Shown here one piece after another: positions 8,841-17,371 of a stretch of 64,000 bases of DNA. Position 1 is the first letter of the stretch, and the number at the start of each line of letters is the position of its first letter. The notes beneath the pieces were generated by a model that was given only the letters and a program-made list of their open reading frames with translations, did no database searches and was not told the DNA's origin. Origin of the DNA: Alistipes sp. (GTDB lineage Bacteria > Bacteroidota > Bacteroidia > Bacteroidales > Rikenellaceae); assembly GCA_017560425.1 (NCBI GenBank), contig JAFZEX010000002.1, positions 1-64,000 on the forward strand, given 5' to 3'. The position numbers and the translations under genes were made by a program.

Positions 8841-9224
8841 ATGGCATCAATTTTTTCACGAATTGTAGCAGGGGAGATTCCCTGTTATAAGGTTGCAGAG
8901 AACGACAAGTTCTTCGCATTTCTCGACATCGCTCCTTTGGCTAAGGGTCACACTCTTGTAATTCCAAAGCGTGAGGTTGATTATTTTTACGATCTCGAGG
9001 ACGAAGAGTTGCAGGGTATGATTGTTTTCGCTAAGGAGATTGCGAAGAAAATCAAGGCAACTACACAGTGTACAAAGGTCGCAACAGTGGTTTTGGGCCT
9101 CGAAGTAGCCCATGCACATATCCATTTGGTGCCTATGAACACCGAAAAGGATGTAGATTTCAGCCGTGAGAAGCTTAAATTAACTCCAGAAGAGTTCGCA
9201 GAAATCGCAGCGTCGTTGCAGTAA
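8841..9224 (+). CDS. HIT-family nucleotide hydrolase
   Basis: A 127-aa Hint/HIT-type protein, expected to hydrolyse nucleoside phosphoramidates or related purine nucleotides. The catalytic histidine triad is HAHIH (91-95) followed by LVPMN; the N-terminal MASIFSRIVAGEIPCYKV and DIAPLAKGHTLVIPK segments are typical. It is a single gene closed by a strong terminator at 9265-9298. Substrate unknown. Confidence 0.93.
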   Translation: MASIFSRIVAGEIPCYKVAENDKFFAFLDIAPLAKGHTLVIPKREVDYFYDLEDEELQGMIVFAKEIAKKIKATTQCTKVATVVLGLEVAHAHIHLVPMNTEKDVDFSREKLKLTPEEFAEIAASLQ

Positions 9225-9264
9225 ATCGGGGCTGTTGATAACTTTGTAACTCATTATTAATTAG

Positions 9265-9298
9265 AGTGGTAGGGTATTTCATATCCTACCACTTTTTT
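9265..9298 (+). terminator. Terminator of the HIT gene
   Basis: AGTGGTAGG (9265-9273) pairs perfectly with CCTACCACT (9285-9293), followed by a run of Ts. Confidence 0.85.
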
Positions 9299-9299
9299 A

Positions 9300-9850
9300 T
9301 GCTTTTTAACATAATATACCCATCTATTTAATTTTGCACCCACATCTGGGTTGAGTCATCTTTTTTCGCAAAATTCTCAACAATTCTTTACACTTGTAAT
9401 TACATTTGTAATTAATTACAAATGTATACAACATTGTGATATGACAAATGTAAATATGTAATAATCAGTCAAGATCTGTTAATAATTACATTTGTTAATT
9501 TTGGCGTTACATTTTTCAATCCCTTGTTTTACTTGCTTTACCCCTTAGTTAAAATATCGAACATTAATTTTTACACGCTTAAAAATCAGTGCGTTACAAT
9601 TATCATCTTAATTCAATTGTATCTATTAGCTCTATTATAGCTCCTTTTGTACTGTTTTTATTATGAATATGGTAAATTAATAGCTAACTACTGAAAATAT
9701 AGTGATATACGAATGTTACCTAAATCATATTATGGCTAAAGCTGATTTGCGATATTTACCATAATTTAACAATTTACAGATGTAATGGTTATTAACATTT
9801 ATCAACACTTTACTTTTGTATAGAAATTTGCATTACAAAAATAAAATGTT
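9300..9850. promoter_or_regulatory. AT-rich region with repeated TTACATTTGTAA palindromes
   Basis: No gene is visible in this roughly 550-nt stretch. A perfect 26-bp palindrome spans 9401-9426 (TACATTTGTA, a 6-bp centre, TACAAATGTA). Half-sites recur near 9443-9455 (ACAAATGTAA), 9486-9498 (TTACATTTGTTAA) and 9506 (TTACATTT). A cluster of one operator-like motif upstream of a regulator gene suggests binding sites for its product (inference). Confidence 0.55.
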
Positions 9851-9858
9851 TATATTTG
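9828..9858 (+). promoter_or_regulatory. Promoter of the XRE regulator gene
   Basis: TTG (9828-9830), 20-nt gap, TATATTTG (9851-9858). With initiation about 7 nt downstream, the leader before the ATG at 9874 would be only some 10 nt. Confidence 0.7.
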
Positions 9859-9873
9859 TAAAAATTATCGATT

Positions 9874-10308
9874 ATGAAGGAAAAATTGGAGTATTTGCTT
9901 CGTGAGAAGCAGTTATCTGCGACTTCGCTCGCTCGCCTACTCGAGATACAGCCCTCGGGAATTTCGCATATCATGTCAGGTCGCAACAAGCCGAGCTTCG
10001 ATTTGGTGGTTAAAATTCTCACAGCTTTTCCCGACATAAATCCTGATTGGTTGCTGCTCGACTCCGACGAGGTCTACCGTCGTGGCGGAACCTCCTCTAC
10101 TTGCGACCTCTTTGGCTTCGACGATCAGCCATCGCAGAGTGATCCATCTCTCGGCGTAAATGAAAATATAGAATTCTCAGAGAGCAAAAATCGTGAGGAA
10201 AATTTGCAAATCAACAATTTTTCATCTGCCAAAAATTCGGGTAAGTCCGTAGATCGTATCGTAGTTTTGTATGCCGACGGAACCTTCGAGAGTTTTAGCC
10301 AAAAGTAG
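9874..10308 (+). CDS. XRE-family transcriptional regulator
   Basis: A 144-aa protein with an N-terminal Cro/C1 helix-turn-helix (about 5-62; LSATSLARLLEIQPSGISHIMSG region). The rest is polar, ending in IVVLYADGTFESF, a tail seen in Bacteroidetes XRE proteins. No metal or ligand domain is evident. It is monocistronic, preceded by a palindrome-rich region that may be its own operator and closed by a 13-bp terminator. Target genes cannot be deduced. Confidence 0.85.
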   Translation: MKEKLEYLLREKQLSATSLARLLEIQPSGISHIMSGRNKPSFDLVVKILTAFPDINPDWLLLDSDEVYRRGGTSSTCDLFGFDDQPSQSDPSLGVNENIEFSESKNREENLQINNFSSAKNSGKSVDRIVVLYADGTFESFSQK

Positions 10309-10344
10309 CTGCTTCGATTTTTCGATACTATATATATAAAGAGT

Positions 10345-10390
10345 AATCCGCAACTTGCTCGGTTGTTAATACGACCTCAAGTTGCGGATT
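10345..10390 (+). terminator. Terminator of the XRE gene
   Basis: AATCCGCAACTTG (10345-10357) pairs perfectly with CAAGTTGCGGATT (10378-10390); inner GGTTGT and ACGACC extend the helix. TTATTTAT follows. Confidence 0.85.
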
Positions 10391-10404
10391 TTATTTATAT
10401 TCAT

Positions 10405-10437
10405 GTTATGCACTAAATATTCACTAAAGTGCATAAC
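10405..10437. terminator. Hairpin between convergent genes, serving uvrB
   Basis: GTTATGCACT (10405-10414) and AGTGCATAAC (10428-10437) are perfect inverted repeats past the uvrB 3' end. No strong T-run is present. Confidence 0.4.
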
Positions 10438-10498
10438 TATTGCATGCTATGTGCGAAGATTTTTCGATATTTTAGATTGCGATTTATGTTGGTTTTAT

Positions 10499-12562
10499 CT
10501 ATTTGCGCATAGCTTCGAGCTCTCGCATGCGGTCACGATGGCGTGTAGCTGCGGCAAAGTCGAGGCGCTTGGCAGCCTCCTCCATATCCTTTTTTGCTGT
10601 GGCTATGAGGCTCTCGAGAGTCTCCTCGGTGGTGTATGTAGACAACGCCTCGGCAGCCATGCTCATAGGCTCTGATGCCATCTTAAATGGCTCGGCGTAG
10701 TGCTGCTCGACAATAGGTGTTGCCGTCATATTTGCAGGCATGTTGCTCTCACGCTCGCTAAGAAGTGCGCTCTGACCGCTGCCACTCTTCTGTGCCTGGC
10801 GTGGTATTATGCCGTGCTCGATATTATACATTATCTGCTTCTCACGACGGCGGTTGCTCTCCTCCATTGCCGCAAGCATAGAGTCGGTAATCTTGTCGGC
10901 ATAGAGTATGGCGTGACCATTTGCGTGGCGTGCTGCACGTCCCGCAATCTGCGTTATCGAGCGTATGTTGCGCAGGAATCCCTCCTTGTCGGCATCGAGG
11001 ATTATTACGAGTCCCACCTCAGGAAGATCCAAGCCCTCACGTAGCAGGTTTACGCCCACAAGCACATCTATCATGTCGTCGTGTAGATCCTCCAATATCT
11101 TTATGCGGTCGAGCGTGTCGATGTCGGAGTGTATGTAGTTGTTGCGCACGCCTATTCTGTCCAAATATTTCGACATCTCCTCAGCCATGCGCTTGGTAAT
11201 TGTCGTCACTAAGACCTTGTCGCCCTTACGCACACGGGCGTTTATCTCCTCCAGGAGGTCGTCTATCTGCCCATCTGTCTTGCGCACGTCGAGTGGTGGG
11301 TCGATGAGTCCTGTGGGGCGTATTAGCTGCTCCACAATCTCGCCCTCGCTCTTTGTAAGCTCATAGCTTGCGGGCGTGGCACTTACGTATATCTTCGTTG
11401 GTGTGAGGCTCTCAAACTCGAAGAATTTGAGCGGACGGTTATCCTTGGCTGCGGGCAGGCGGAAGCCATACTCCACGAGGTTCTCCTTGCGTGCACGGTC
11501 GCCTCCAAACATGCCGTTTATCTGCGGTATTGTCACGTGGCTCTCGTCGATTACCGTGATAAAGTCCTTGGGGAAGAAGTCGATGAGGCAGAATGGGCGT
11601 GAGCCCTCGGCACGACCATCGAAGTAGCGAGAGTAGTTCTCGATGCCCGAGCAGAAGCCCAGCTCCTTGATCATCTCCAGGTCGTACTCTACACGTCCCT
11701 TGAGGCGCTGTGCCTCGAGCTCCTTTCCCTCACGCTCGAAGAATGCGAGCTGCTTGCCAAGGTCGAGATATATCTCAGAGGTGGCTTGCGCTATGCGCTC
11801 CTGCGATGTCACAAAGAGGTTGGTGGGGTAGAGCGTGATGCTTTGCAAAGACGATAGCTTCTGTCCTGTGTTGCCGTCGATGCTGTATATCGCCTCTATC
11901 TCGTCGTCGAAGAATACTATGCGGAATGCCTGGTTGCCAAACTCGCCAAATGCCGCCATGATGTCTATCGTCTCGCCCGTGACACGGAATGTTGCGGGGC
12001 GTAGCTCGAGCTCTGTGCGTGTGTAAAGCGCATCTACGAGCTTGCGTAGGAAGGGCTTACGACCTATTCGCTCACCCACCTTTATCTCGATAGCCATCTT
12101 GTGGAAGTCGTCGGGGTTGCCACAGCCATATATGCACGATACGCTCGCCACGACAATCACATCTCTACGCCCTGAGAGCAGTGTAGATACCGTTTTTAGG
12201 CGTAGTCGCTCAATCTCGTCGTTTATAGAGAGATCTTTTTCTATGTATGTGTCTGTCGTTGGGAGATATGCCTCGGGCTGGTAGTAGTCGTAGTACGACA
12301 CGAAGTACTCCACGGCATTCTCGGGAAAGAAGTTCTTAAACTCGTTGTATAGCTGCGCTGCTAACGTCTTGTTGTGGCTTATAATCAGCGCAGGGCGGTT
12401 TAGCTCGGCTATCACGTTGGCTACGGTGAATGTCTTTCCCGAGCCCGTCACACCAAGCAATACCGAGTCGTTCTTGCCCGTAGAAATGTTACGCACAAGT
12501 TGCTCGATAGCCTCAGGCTGGTCGCCCGTAGGCTCGTATGCCGAAACGAGTTTAAAGTCCAT
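10499..12562 (-). CDS. uvrB: Excinuclease ABC subunit UvrB
   Basis: Damage-verification helicase of nucleotide excision repair. The 687-aa protein contains Walker A GVTGSGKT (37-44), the aromatic beta-hairpin YYDYYQPEAYLPTTDTYIEKD region (90-110) that clamps DNA, helicase motifs including the DEAH-like DESH, and the C-terminal UVR domain (about 645-687, KKDMEEAAKRLDFAAATRHRD) that contacts UvrC. Normal length. It lies 68 nt downstream of nagB on the same strand and is probably the last gene of that transcript. Confidence 0.97.
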   Translation of the reverse strand: MDFKLVSAYEPTGDQPEAIEQLVRNISTGKNDSVLLGVTGSGKTFTVANVIAELNRPALIISHNKTLAAQLYNEFKNFFPENAVEYFVSYYDYYQPEAYLPTTDTYIEKDLSINDEIERLRLKTVSTLLSGRRDVIVVASVSCIYGCGNPDDFHKMAIEIKVGERIGRKPFLRKLVDALYTRTELELRPATFRVTGETIDIMAAFGEFGNQAFRIVFFDDEIEAIYSIDGNTGQKLSSLQSITLYPTNLFVTSQERIAQATSEIYLDLGKQLAFFEREGKELEAQRLKGRVEYDLEMIKELGFCSGIENYSRYFDGRAEGSRPFCLIDFFPKDFITVIDESHVTIPQINGMFGGDRARKENLVEYGFRLPAAKDNRPLKFFEFESLTPTKIYVSATPASYELTKSEGEIVEQLIRPTGLIDPPLDVRKTDGQIDDLLEEINARVRKGDKVLVTTITKRMAEEMSKYLDRIGVRNNYIHSDIDTLDRIKILEDLHDDMIDVLVGVNLLREGLDLPEVGLVIILDADKEGFLRNIRSITQIAGRAARHANGHAILYADKITDSMLAAMEESNRRREKQIMYNIEHGIIPRQAQKSGSGQSALLSERESNMPANMTATPIVEQHYAEPFKMASEPMSMAAEALSTYTTEETLESLIATAKKDMEEAAKRLDFAAATRHRDRMRELEAMRK

Positions 12563-12630
12563 GGTGCTTAGAGGGCAGTTGTTAGATAGTTTAGGGAAGT
12601 CTATCGAACTTCCCTAAACCATATTTATCT

Positions 12631-13413
12631 CTACTTCTCGATGTTCTTGAAGTAGCGGTATGTTGCAACCCTTAGCTCCTCGGCGGCTGGGTCGTCGCAT
12701 ACGATTATGCCCGCAGGGTGGATCTGTAGGGCTGAGAGTGTCCATTGGTGGTTGTAGCTGCCCTCGATGGCGTGGCGCAAGGCACGAGCCTTCTTTGGGC
12801 CTGTGGCAAGGATAAGCACCTTGCGAGCGTCGAGGATTGTGCCAACGCCCACGGTGAGCGCCTGTGTAGGCACCTTCGAGATGTCGCCACCAAAGAAGCG
12901 TGAGTTCACGGCGATGGTGTCGGGCGTGAGGGTCTTGATGCGTGTGCGTGACTGCAACGACGAGAATGGCTCGTTGAAGGCGATGTGTCCATCTTCGCCC
13001 ACGCCACCCATAAAGAGGTCGATGCCGCCAGCCTTAACTATTGCCTCCTCATATTCGCGGCACTCTGCCATGAGATCCTCGGCATTGCCATTGAGAATAT
13101 GCACATTCTCGGGCTTTATGTCGATATGCGAGAAGAAGTTGTTCCACATAAATGAGTGGTAGCTCTCGGGGTGTGACTCCTCAAGACCTACATACTCGTC
13201 CATGTTGAACGTGATTACATTCTTGAACGACACCTCGCCAGCCTCGTATAGGTGGATAAGCTCCTTATATGTCTGCAATGGCGTTGAGCCCGTAGGAAGA
13301 CCCAATACGAATGGAGCCTCCGTCTTTGCTGCCTTTGCCTTAATCTCGTCTACAATGAGGCGTGCTGCCCACTGTGCAACCTCAGCTGAGGTATCCTTGA
13401 TAATTACTCTCAT
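12631..13413 (-). CDS. nagB: Glucosamine-6-phosphate deaminase
   Basis: Converts glucosamine-6-phosphate to fructose-6-phosphate and ammonia. The 260-aa protein keeps all catalytic residues at Escherichia coli numbering: Asp72 (NMDEY), Asp141, His143 and Glu148 ([10 protein letters not shown]). It follows the NagB/PIG-L fusion gene by 18 nt, so a full NagB and a divergent NagB-like protein are made together. This indicates amino-sugar catabolism, for example of mucin or peptidoglycan sugars (inference). Confidence 0.96.
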   Translation of the reverse strand: MRVIIKDTSAEVAQWAARLIVDEIKAKAAKTEAPFVLGLPTGSTPLQTYKELIHLYEAGEVSFKNVITFNMDEYVGLEESHPESYHSFMWNNFFSHIDIKPENVHILNGNAEDLMAECREYEEAIVKAGGIDLFMGGVGEDGHIAFNEPFSSLQSRTRIKTLTPDTIAVNSRFFGGDISKVPTQALTVGVGTILDARKVLILATGPKKARALRHAIEGSYNHQWTLSALQIHPAGIIVCDDPAAEELRVATYRYFKNIEK

Positions 13414-13431
13414 AATATCTCTTTTTTACGT

Positions 13432-15381
13432 TTAAAACATCTTTACGAATACCTCAATTGCCTGATACTCAGCCATGCCGAGCTTGTCGTATAGCTTTGC
13501 GGTATTCTGTGTGCGCTCCTCGGCACGCTGCCAAAACTCACGAGTGTCGCTGCCAGGGAATGGCACGATATCTTTCTGTGAGAGGTGGCGGTAAATGGCG
13601 TGACGTTTCTTGAGCATCTCGTCGGGTGATAGTGGCACTGCCATGTCTACAAGTCCGAGGTTCCACTCCATCCATGCGCCACGGTATAGCCATAGGTGGC
13701 ACTCCTCACGCCACTCCTCATCCTTGGTTATGTCTAACGCCTCGAGCAATGCCTCGATACACATGCGGTGTGTGCCATGAGGGTCGGCAAGGTCACCCGC
13801 TGCATAAATCTGGTGTGGGCGTATCTGGCGCAGTAGCTCAACGATGATGTCGATATCTTTGCTTGTTATCGCACCCTTCTTGATACCTCCCGTCTCGTAG
13901 AATGGTAGGTTTAGGAAGTGGGCGTTGGTGTCGGGGTTAAGGCCGAACGAGCGCACTGCGGCACGTGCCTCGGCACGACGTATAGCGCCCTTGATGTCGA
14001 GCAACTCACGTGGCTCAGGCTCGCCCTGCTTCTTCGATTTGATTATATTTGCCACATCCTTAAACCTGTCGCCAAGCGCAAGCTCACGTGCTGTGTCGAT
14101 GTTCTGCAACACCACGTCGTCGTGCACTGCCACGTTGCCCGATGTCTGGTATGCCACGTGCACATCGTGATCCTGCTCCACAAGGCGGATAAACGTGCCA
14201 CCCATAGATATCACGTCGTCGTCGGGGTGTGGCGAGAAGATGAGCACTCGCTTAGGGTATGGTAGCGATGGCGTAGGACGTGTCGAGTCGTCGGCATTAG
14301 GCTTGCCGCCTGGCCAACCCGTGATGGTGTGCTGAAGGTCGTTGAACACACGAATGTTTATCTTGTCGTATGTTCCACACTTCTCCAACAGCTCGCCGAG
14401 CGAGTTCTCGATGTAGTCCTTGTATGTCAGTTTAAGGATAGGCTTGTTTACCCTGCCACAGAGCCATACTACGGCCTTACGCACAAACTTTGGTGTCCAA
14501 TTACATGGGCCCACGAGCCATGGTGTCTGCTCACGTGTGAGGCGCTCGGCAGCATTCTCATCTATGACGACCTCGATGGCGGGGTGAAGCTGTAGGTGGC
14601 TTGCAGGTACAAGGTCGGTAACCTCGCCCTCTACAACATTCTGCACCACCTTTGCCTTCTGCTCGCCCCATGCCATGAGTATGATGCGGTCGGCACGCAT
14701 GATTGTGCCAATACCCATTGTGATAGCCATCTTTGGGGTGTTCTGTAGTCCGAAGAACTGTCCCGACTGCACCTTGCGAGAGTTGTGTGATAGCTCCACG
14801 AGGCGTGTTGGTGACTTGGCATATGAGCCCTGCTCGTTGAAGCCTATCTGTCCCTCCTCGCCCATGCCGATGATCATGAGGTCTATCTTGCGTATCGACT
14901 TCTCGTACTCGTAGCAGTACTCCGAGATTTTCGACTGAGGTACCGAGCCGTCAGGAATGTGAATATTCTCGGGGGCTATGTCTATGTGCTTGAGGAACTC
15001 GTCGTGAATGCGGTAGTTGCGGCTCTGCTGCTCGGTGCTACAAATAGGGTAGAACTCGTCGAGCGAGTATACTGCAACGTTGGCAAACGATATCTCGCCA
15101 CGCTGATAGCGCTTCACAAGCTCACGGTAGAGTCCAAGAGGGGTGTGACCTGTGGTTAGTCCAAGTACGAACGGAGGAAGCTCCTCGTAGATGTCACGAG
15201 CCGAGGCGTTATCTCTGTGATGACGCACCAATCGGCAGATGATGTCGGCAACATATTGCACACCATTGTACTCGCTCTCGAAGACACGTGTAGGAATCTT
15301 CTCGTAGCGATGCACAATATCTTTTGGTGCAGCCTCCTTGATTAGGCCACCGTCCTTTGGAAGTTGATACTTAGCGTTCAT
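13432..15381 (-). CDS. NagB-like domain fused to a PIG-L/LmbE deacetylase
   Basis: A 649-aa two-domain protein. Residues about 30-310 resemble glucosamine-6-phosphate deaminase but read GMGEEGQIGFNE (172-183). Relative to NagB, Asp141 is Glu176, the catalytic His143 is Gln178, and Glu148 is kept (Glu183). Residues about 375-649 form a PIG-L zinc deacetylase with intact HPDDD (385-389) and DPHGTH (533-538). It may deacetylate an N-acetylated amino-sugar derivative while the NagB half binds, rather than deaminates, the sugar (inference). Such fusions are known in Bacteroidetes. It is the first gene of the fusion-nagB-uvrB cluster. Confidence 0.88.
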   Translation of the reverse strand: MNAKYQLPKDGGLIKEAAPKDIVHRYEKIPTRVFESEYNGVQYVADIICRLVRHHRDNASARDIYEELPPFVLGLTTGHTPLGLYRELVKRYQRGEISFANVAVYSLDEFYPICSTEQQSRNYRIHDEFLKHIDIAPENIHIPDGSVPQSKISEYCYEYEKSIRKIDLMIIGMGEEGQIGFNEQGSYAKSPTRLVELSHNSRKVQSGQFFGLQNTPKMAITMGIGTIMRADRIILMAWGEQKAKVVQNVVEGEVTDLVPASHLQLHPAIEVVIDENAAERLTREQTPWLVGPCNWTPKFVRKAVVWLCGRVNKPILKLTYKDYIENSLGELLEKCGTYDKINIRVFNDLQHTITGWPGGKPNADDSTRPTPSLPYPKRVLIFSPHPDDDVISMGGTFIRLVEQDHDVHVAYQTSGNVAVHDDVVLQNIDTARELALGDRFKDVANIIKSKKQGEPEPRELLDIKGAIRRAEARAAVRSFGLNPDTNAHFLNLPFYETGGIKKGAITSKDIDIIVELLRQIRPHQIYAAGDLADPHGTHRMCIEALLEALDITKDEEWREECHLWLYRGAWMEWNLGLVDMAVPLSPDEMLKKRHAIYRHLSQKDIVPFPGSDTREFWQRAEERTQNTAKLYDKLGMAEYQAIEVFVKMF

Positions 15382-15486
15382 AGCTTATCTGTTTTATCTC
15401 ATTAAATCCTTAACCAGGTGGTTGTGTTTCGCCTCTCTCAGTTCTACGAACTGCCTAACGACAAATCTATCGACCACTTCAATCTT

Positions 15487-15494
15487 CAAAGTTA
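15487..15494 (-). promoter_or_regulatory. -7 element for the NagB/PIG-L operon
   Basis: TAACTTTG on the minus strand, about 105 nt before the start codon. The upstream TTTG is nearer than the usual 19-20 nt. Confidence 0.4.
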
Positions 15495-15549
15495 TAATTT
15501 TTTTGCCAAATATGCTAATCTTGCTCAGAAAATTTAGTGCCGAGGGCGA

Positions 15550-15842
15550 GATTTTTTTTATGGGATAGATGGGACGAATGGGATAGATGGGATAGATGAG
15601 GAGCGCGGAAATAGAGAGTTTGGGGAGATTAGGGAATTTAGCGAGGCGCTATCGACATTTATTGCAAAGCCTAACTGCTAATCTTATCCCTAAGTTCCCT
15701 AAATTCCCCTCTCTCCCATCGAGCGAAGCGTTACCCATCAAGCGTTAGCGCTCCTATTTATCCTATAAAAGGGACTAAAGGGTAGAAAGGGTAATATTTT
15801 CTACCCTTTTGGACTCTTCGGACTCTTATCACGAGAAATAAA
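15550..15842. repeat. GGGATAGAT 9-mers and facing AGGGAATTT/AAATTCCCT tracts
   Basis: GGGATAGAT units (15561-15600) are followed by GGGAGATTAGGGAATTTAG and its reverse-complementary CCCTAAGTTCCCTAAATTCCC about 70 nt later. Then come CATCGAGCGAAGCG/CATCAAGCG units and GGGTAGAAAGGG facing TTCTACCC. No gene is visible. Confidence 0.75.
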
Positions 15843-15969
15843 TTTATTGTTAGAAGGGGTTAGGCTTGGTCTATCGCAAAAGAAGACCCCTCGGGATAGT
15901 ACTCAAACGTACAGCCCGAGGGGTCTTACTTTTAGCGATGGGCCGAGAATGACCCCTTATCTCATCAAA
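15843..15969 (-). repeat. 127-bp palindromic gene-end element, copy B
   Basis: On the minus strand it begins at the base directly after the purA TAA. The distal end is TTTATTGT (15843-15850); the purA-proximal end has decayed to TTTGATGA. The internal stem is built on AGACCCCTCGGG/CCCGAGGGGTCTT around a CTGTAC...GTACTAT loop. It is nearly the reverse complement of copy E at 36.2 kb. Confidence 0.85.
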
Positions 15970-17253
15970 TTAAAAGATGGTCTTGCGAATAATAGTCTGC
16001 TCACGATCTGGACCTACCGACACCACAGCAACCTCGATGCCTGTAAGTTCCTCGAGCTTAGCGATATATGCCTTAGCATTTGCTGGAAGCTCGTCGTATG
16101 ACTTGATGGCTGTGATATCCTCTGACCAGCCGTCAAGCTCGATATACTCTGCCTCTACACGCTCGAGCTGTGCGATTGTCGAAGGCACATAGTCGATAGC
16201 CTTGCCGTCGAGCTTGTAGCCTGTGCAGATGCGAATCTTATCAAGACCCGACAATACGTCGAAGAGCATGAGTGATAGGTAGTTGATGCCGCTGATGCGA
16301 CGCACGTGGTTGAGCACCACAGTGTCCAACCAACCCACACGGCGTGGACGACCTGTCACGGTGCCATACTCGTGGCCACGCTCACGGATATAGTCGGCAC
16401 GCTCGTCGAAGAGCTCCGATGGGAAAGGACCCTCGCCCACACGTGTTGTGTAAGCCTTAGCCACACCCATCACGTTGTTCACGTAGCGAGGTGCAAGACC
16501 TGTGTTCACAGGCACGCTGGCAGCAGTAGGGCTTGATGATGTAACGAATGGATATGTACCGTGGTCGATGCAGAGCATAACACCCTGAGCACCCTCGAAC
16601 AACACCTTCTTGCCCTCCTCAACAAGGCGGTTGAGAAGCACCGATGTGTCGCAGATCATTGGGCGAAGACGCTCGCCAAGCTCCAAGTATTGGTTGTAAA
16701 TTGTGTCGAAGTCGCAAGGCTCCATGCCGAGTGCCTTGAGCTCGATGTTCTTCTGCATGAGTGCGTCCTTGAGGCGCTCTGCAAAGTACTCCTTGTCCAA
16801 GAGGTCGCCAATGCGGATGCCCACACGGCTATACTTGTCGGTATATGCTGGGCCGATACCCTTCTTTGTAGTACCAATCTGGCGGCCACCCTTTAGTGCC
16901 TCGTAAGCACCATCGAGCATCGAGTGGTAGGGCATAACGCACGCTGCACGATCTGAGATATATAGCTTGTAGTCGGTGATGCCAGCAGTGTGTAGGCGCT
17001 CCAACTCCTCGAGAAGCGACACGGGGTTGATGACCATGCCGTTGGCCATGATGTTTATGATATGGGGGTTAAACACGCCCGAAGGAATCGACTGCAAGGC
17101 GAACTTCTTGCCGTCGAAAACGATAGTGTGACCAGCGTTGTTGCCACCCTGATGACGAACTACAACGTCGGCACCACCCGCATAGAAGTCGGTGATTTTG
17201 CCCTTACCCTCGTCGCCCCATTGAGCGCCAACAACAACCAATGTGTTACTCAT
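15970..17253 (-). CDS. purA: Adenylosuccinate synthetase
   Basis: Joins IMP and aspartate with GTP, the first committed step to AMP. The 427-aa protein has GDEGKGKITD (13-22, catalytic Asp13) and GGNNAGHT (36-43, His42), plus the C-terminal GTP-base region. Full length. Transcribed alone; a minus-strand TACTTTTG (17312-17305) lies 51 nt upstream. Element B starts immediately after its stop codon. Confidence 0.97.
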   Translation of the reverse strand: MSNTLVVVGAQWGDEGKGKITDFYAGGADVVVRHQGGNNAGHTIVFDGKKFALQSIPSGVFNPHIINIMANGMVINPVSLLEELERLHTAGITDYKLYISDRAACVMPYHSMLDGAYEALKGGRQIGTTKKGIGPAYTDKYSRVGIRIGDLLDKEYFAERLKDALMQKNIELKALGMEPCDFDTIYNQYLELGERLRPMICDTSVLLNRLVEEGKKVLFEGAQGVMLCIDHGTYPFVTSSSPTAASVPVNTGLAPRYVNNVMGVAKAYTTRVGEGPFPSELFDERADYIRERGHEYGTVTGRPRRVGWLDTVVLNHVRRISGINYLSLMLFDVLSGLDKIRICTGYKLDGKAIDYVPSTIAQLERVEAEYIELDGWSEDITAIKSYDELPANAKAYIAKLEELTGIEVAVVSVGPDREQTIIRKTIF

Positions 17254-17304
17254 AATCTTTAGTCTATTTTGCGCCTTAACAGCTAAGGCATAATTTTACG
17301 CCTA

Positions 17305-17312
17305 CAAAAGTA
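17305..17312 (-). promoter_or_regulatory. -7 element of purA
   Basis: Minus-strand TACTTTTG, a full TAnnTTTG match, about 52 nt before the start. A -33 TTG is not evident. No purine-operator-like repeat was recognised. Confidence 0.45.
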
Positions 17313-17371
17313 GTAAATTTTATGCTAAAAAGCTACACGAACAGCCGAAATTATTAACATCTTGTTAAAAA

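Noticed and set aside
15843..15969. Palindromic elements as integron attC sites
   Set aside because: Same orientation after genes is reminiscent, but core sites GTTRRRY/RYYYAAC do not fit and there is no integrase or cassette array.
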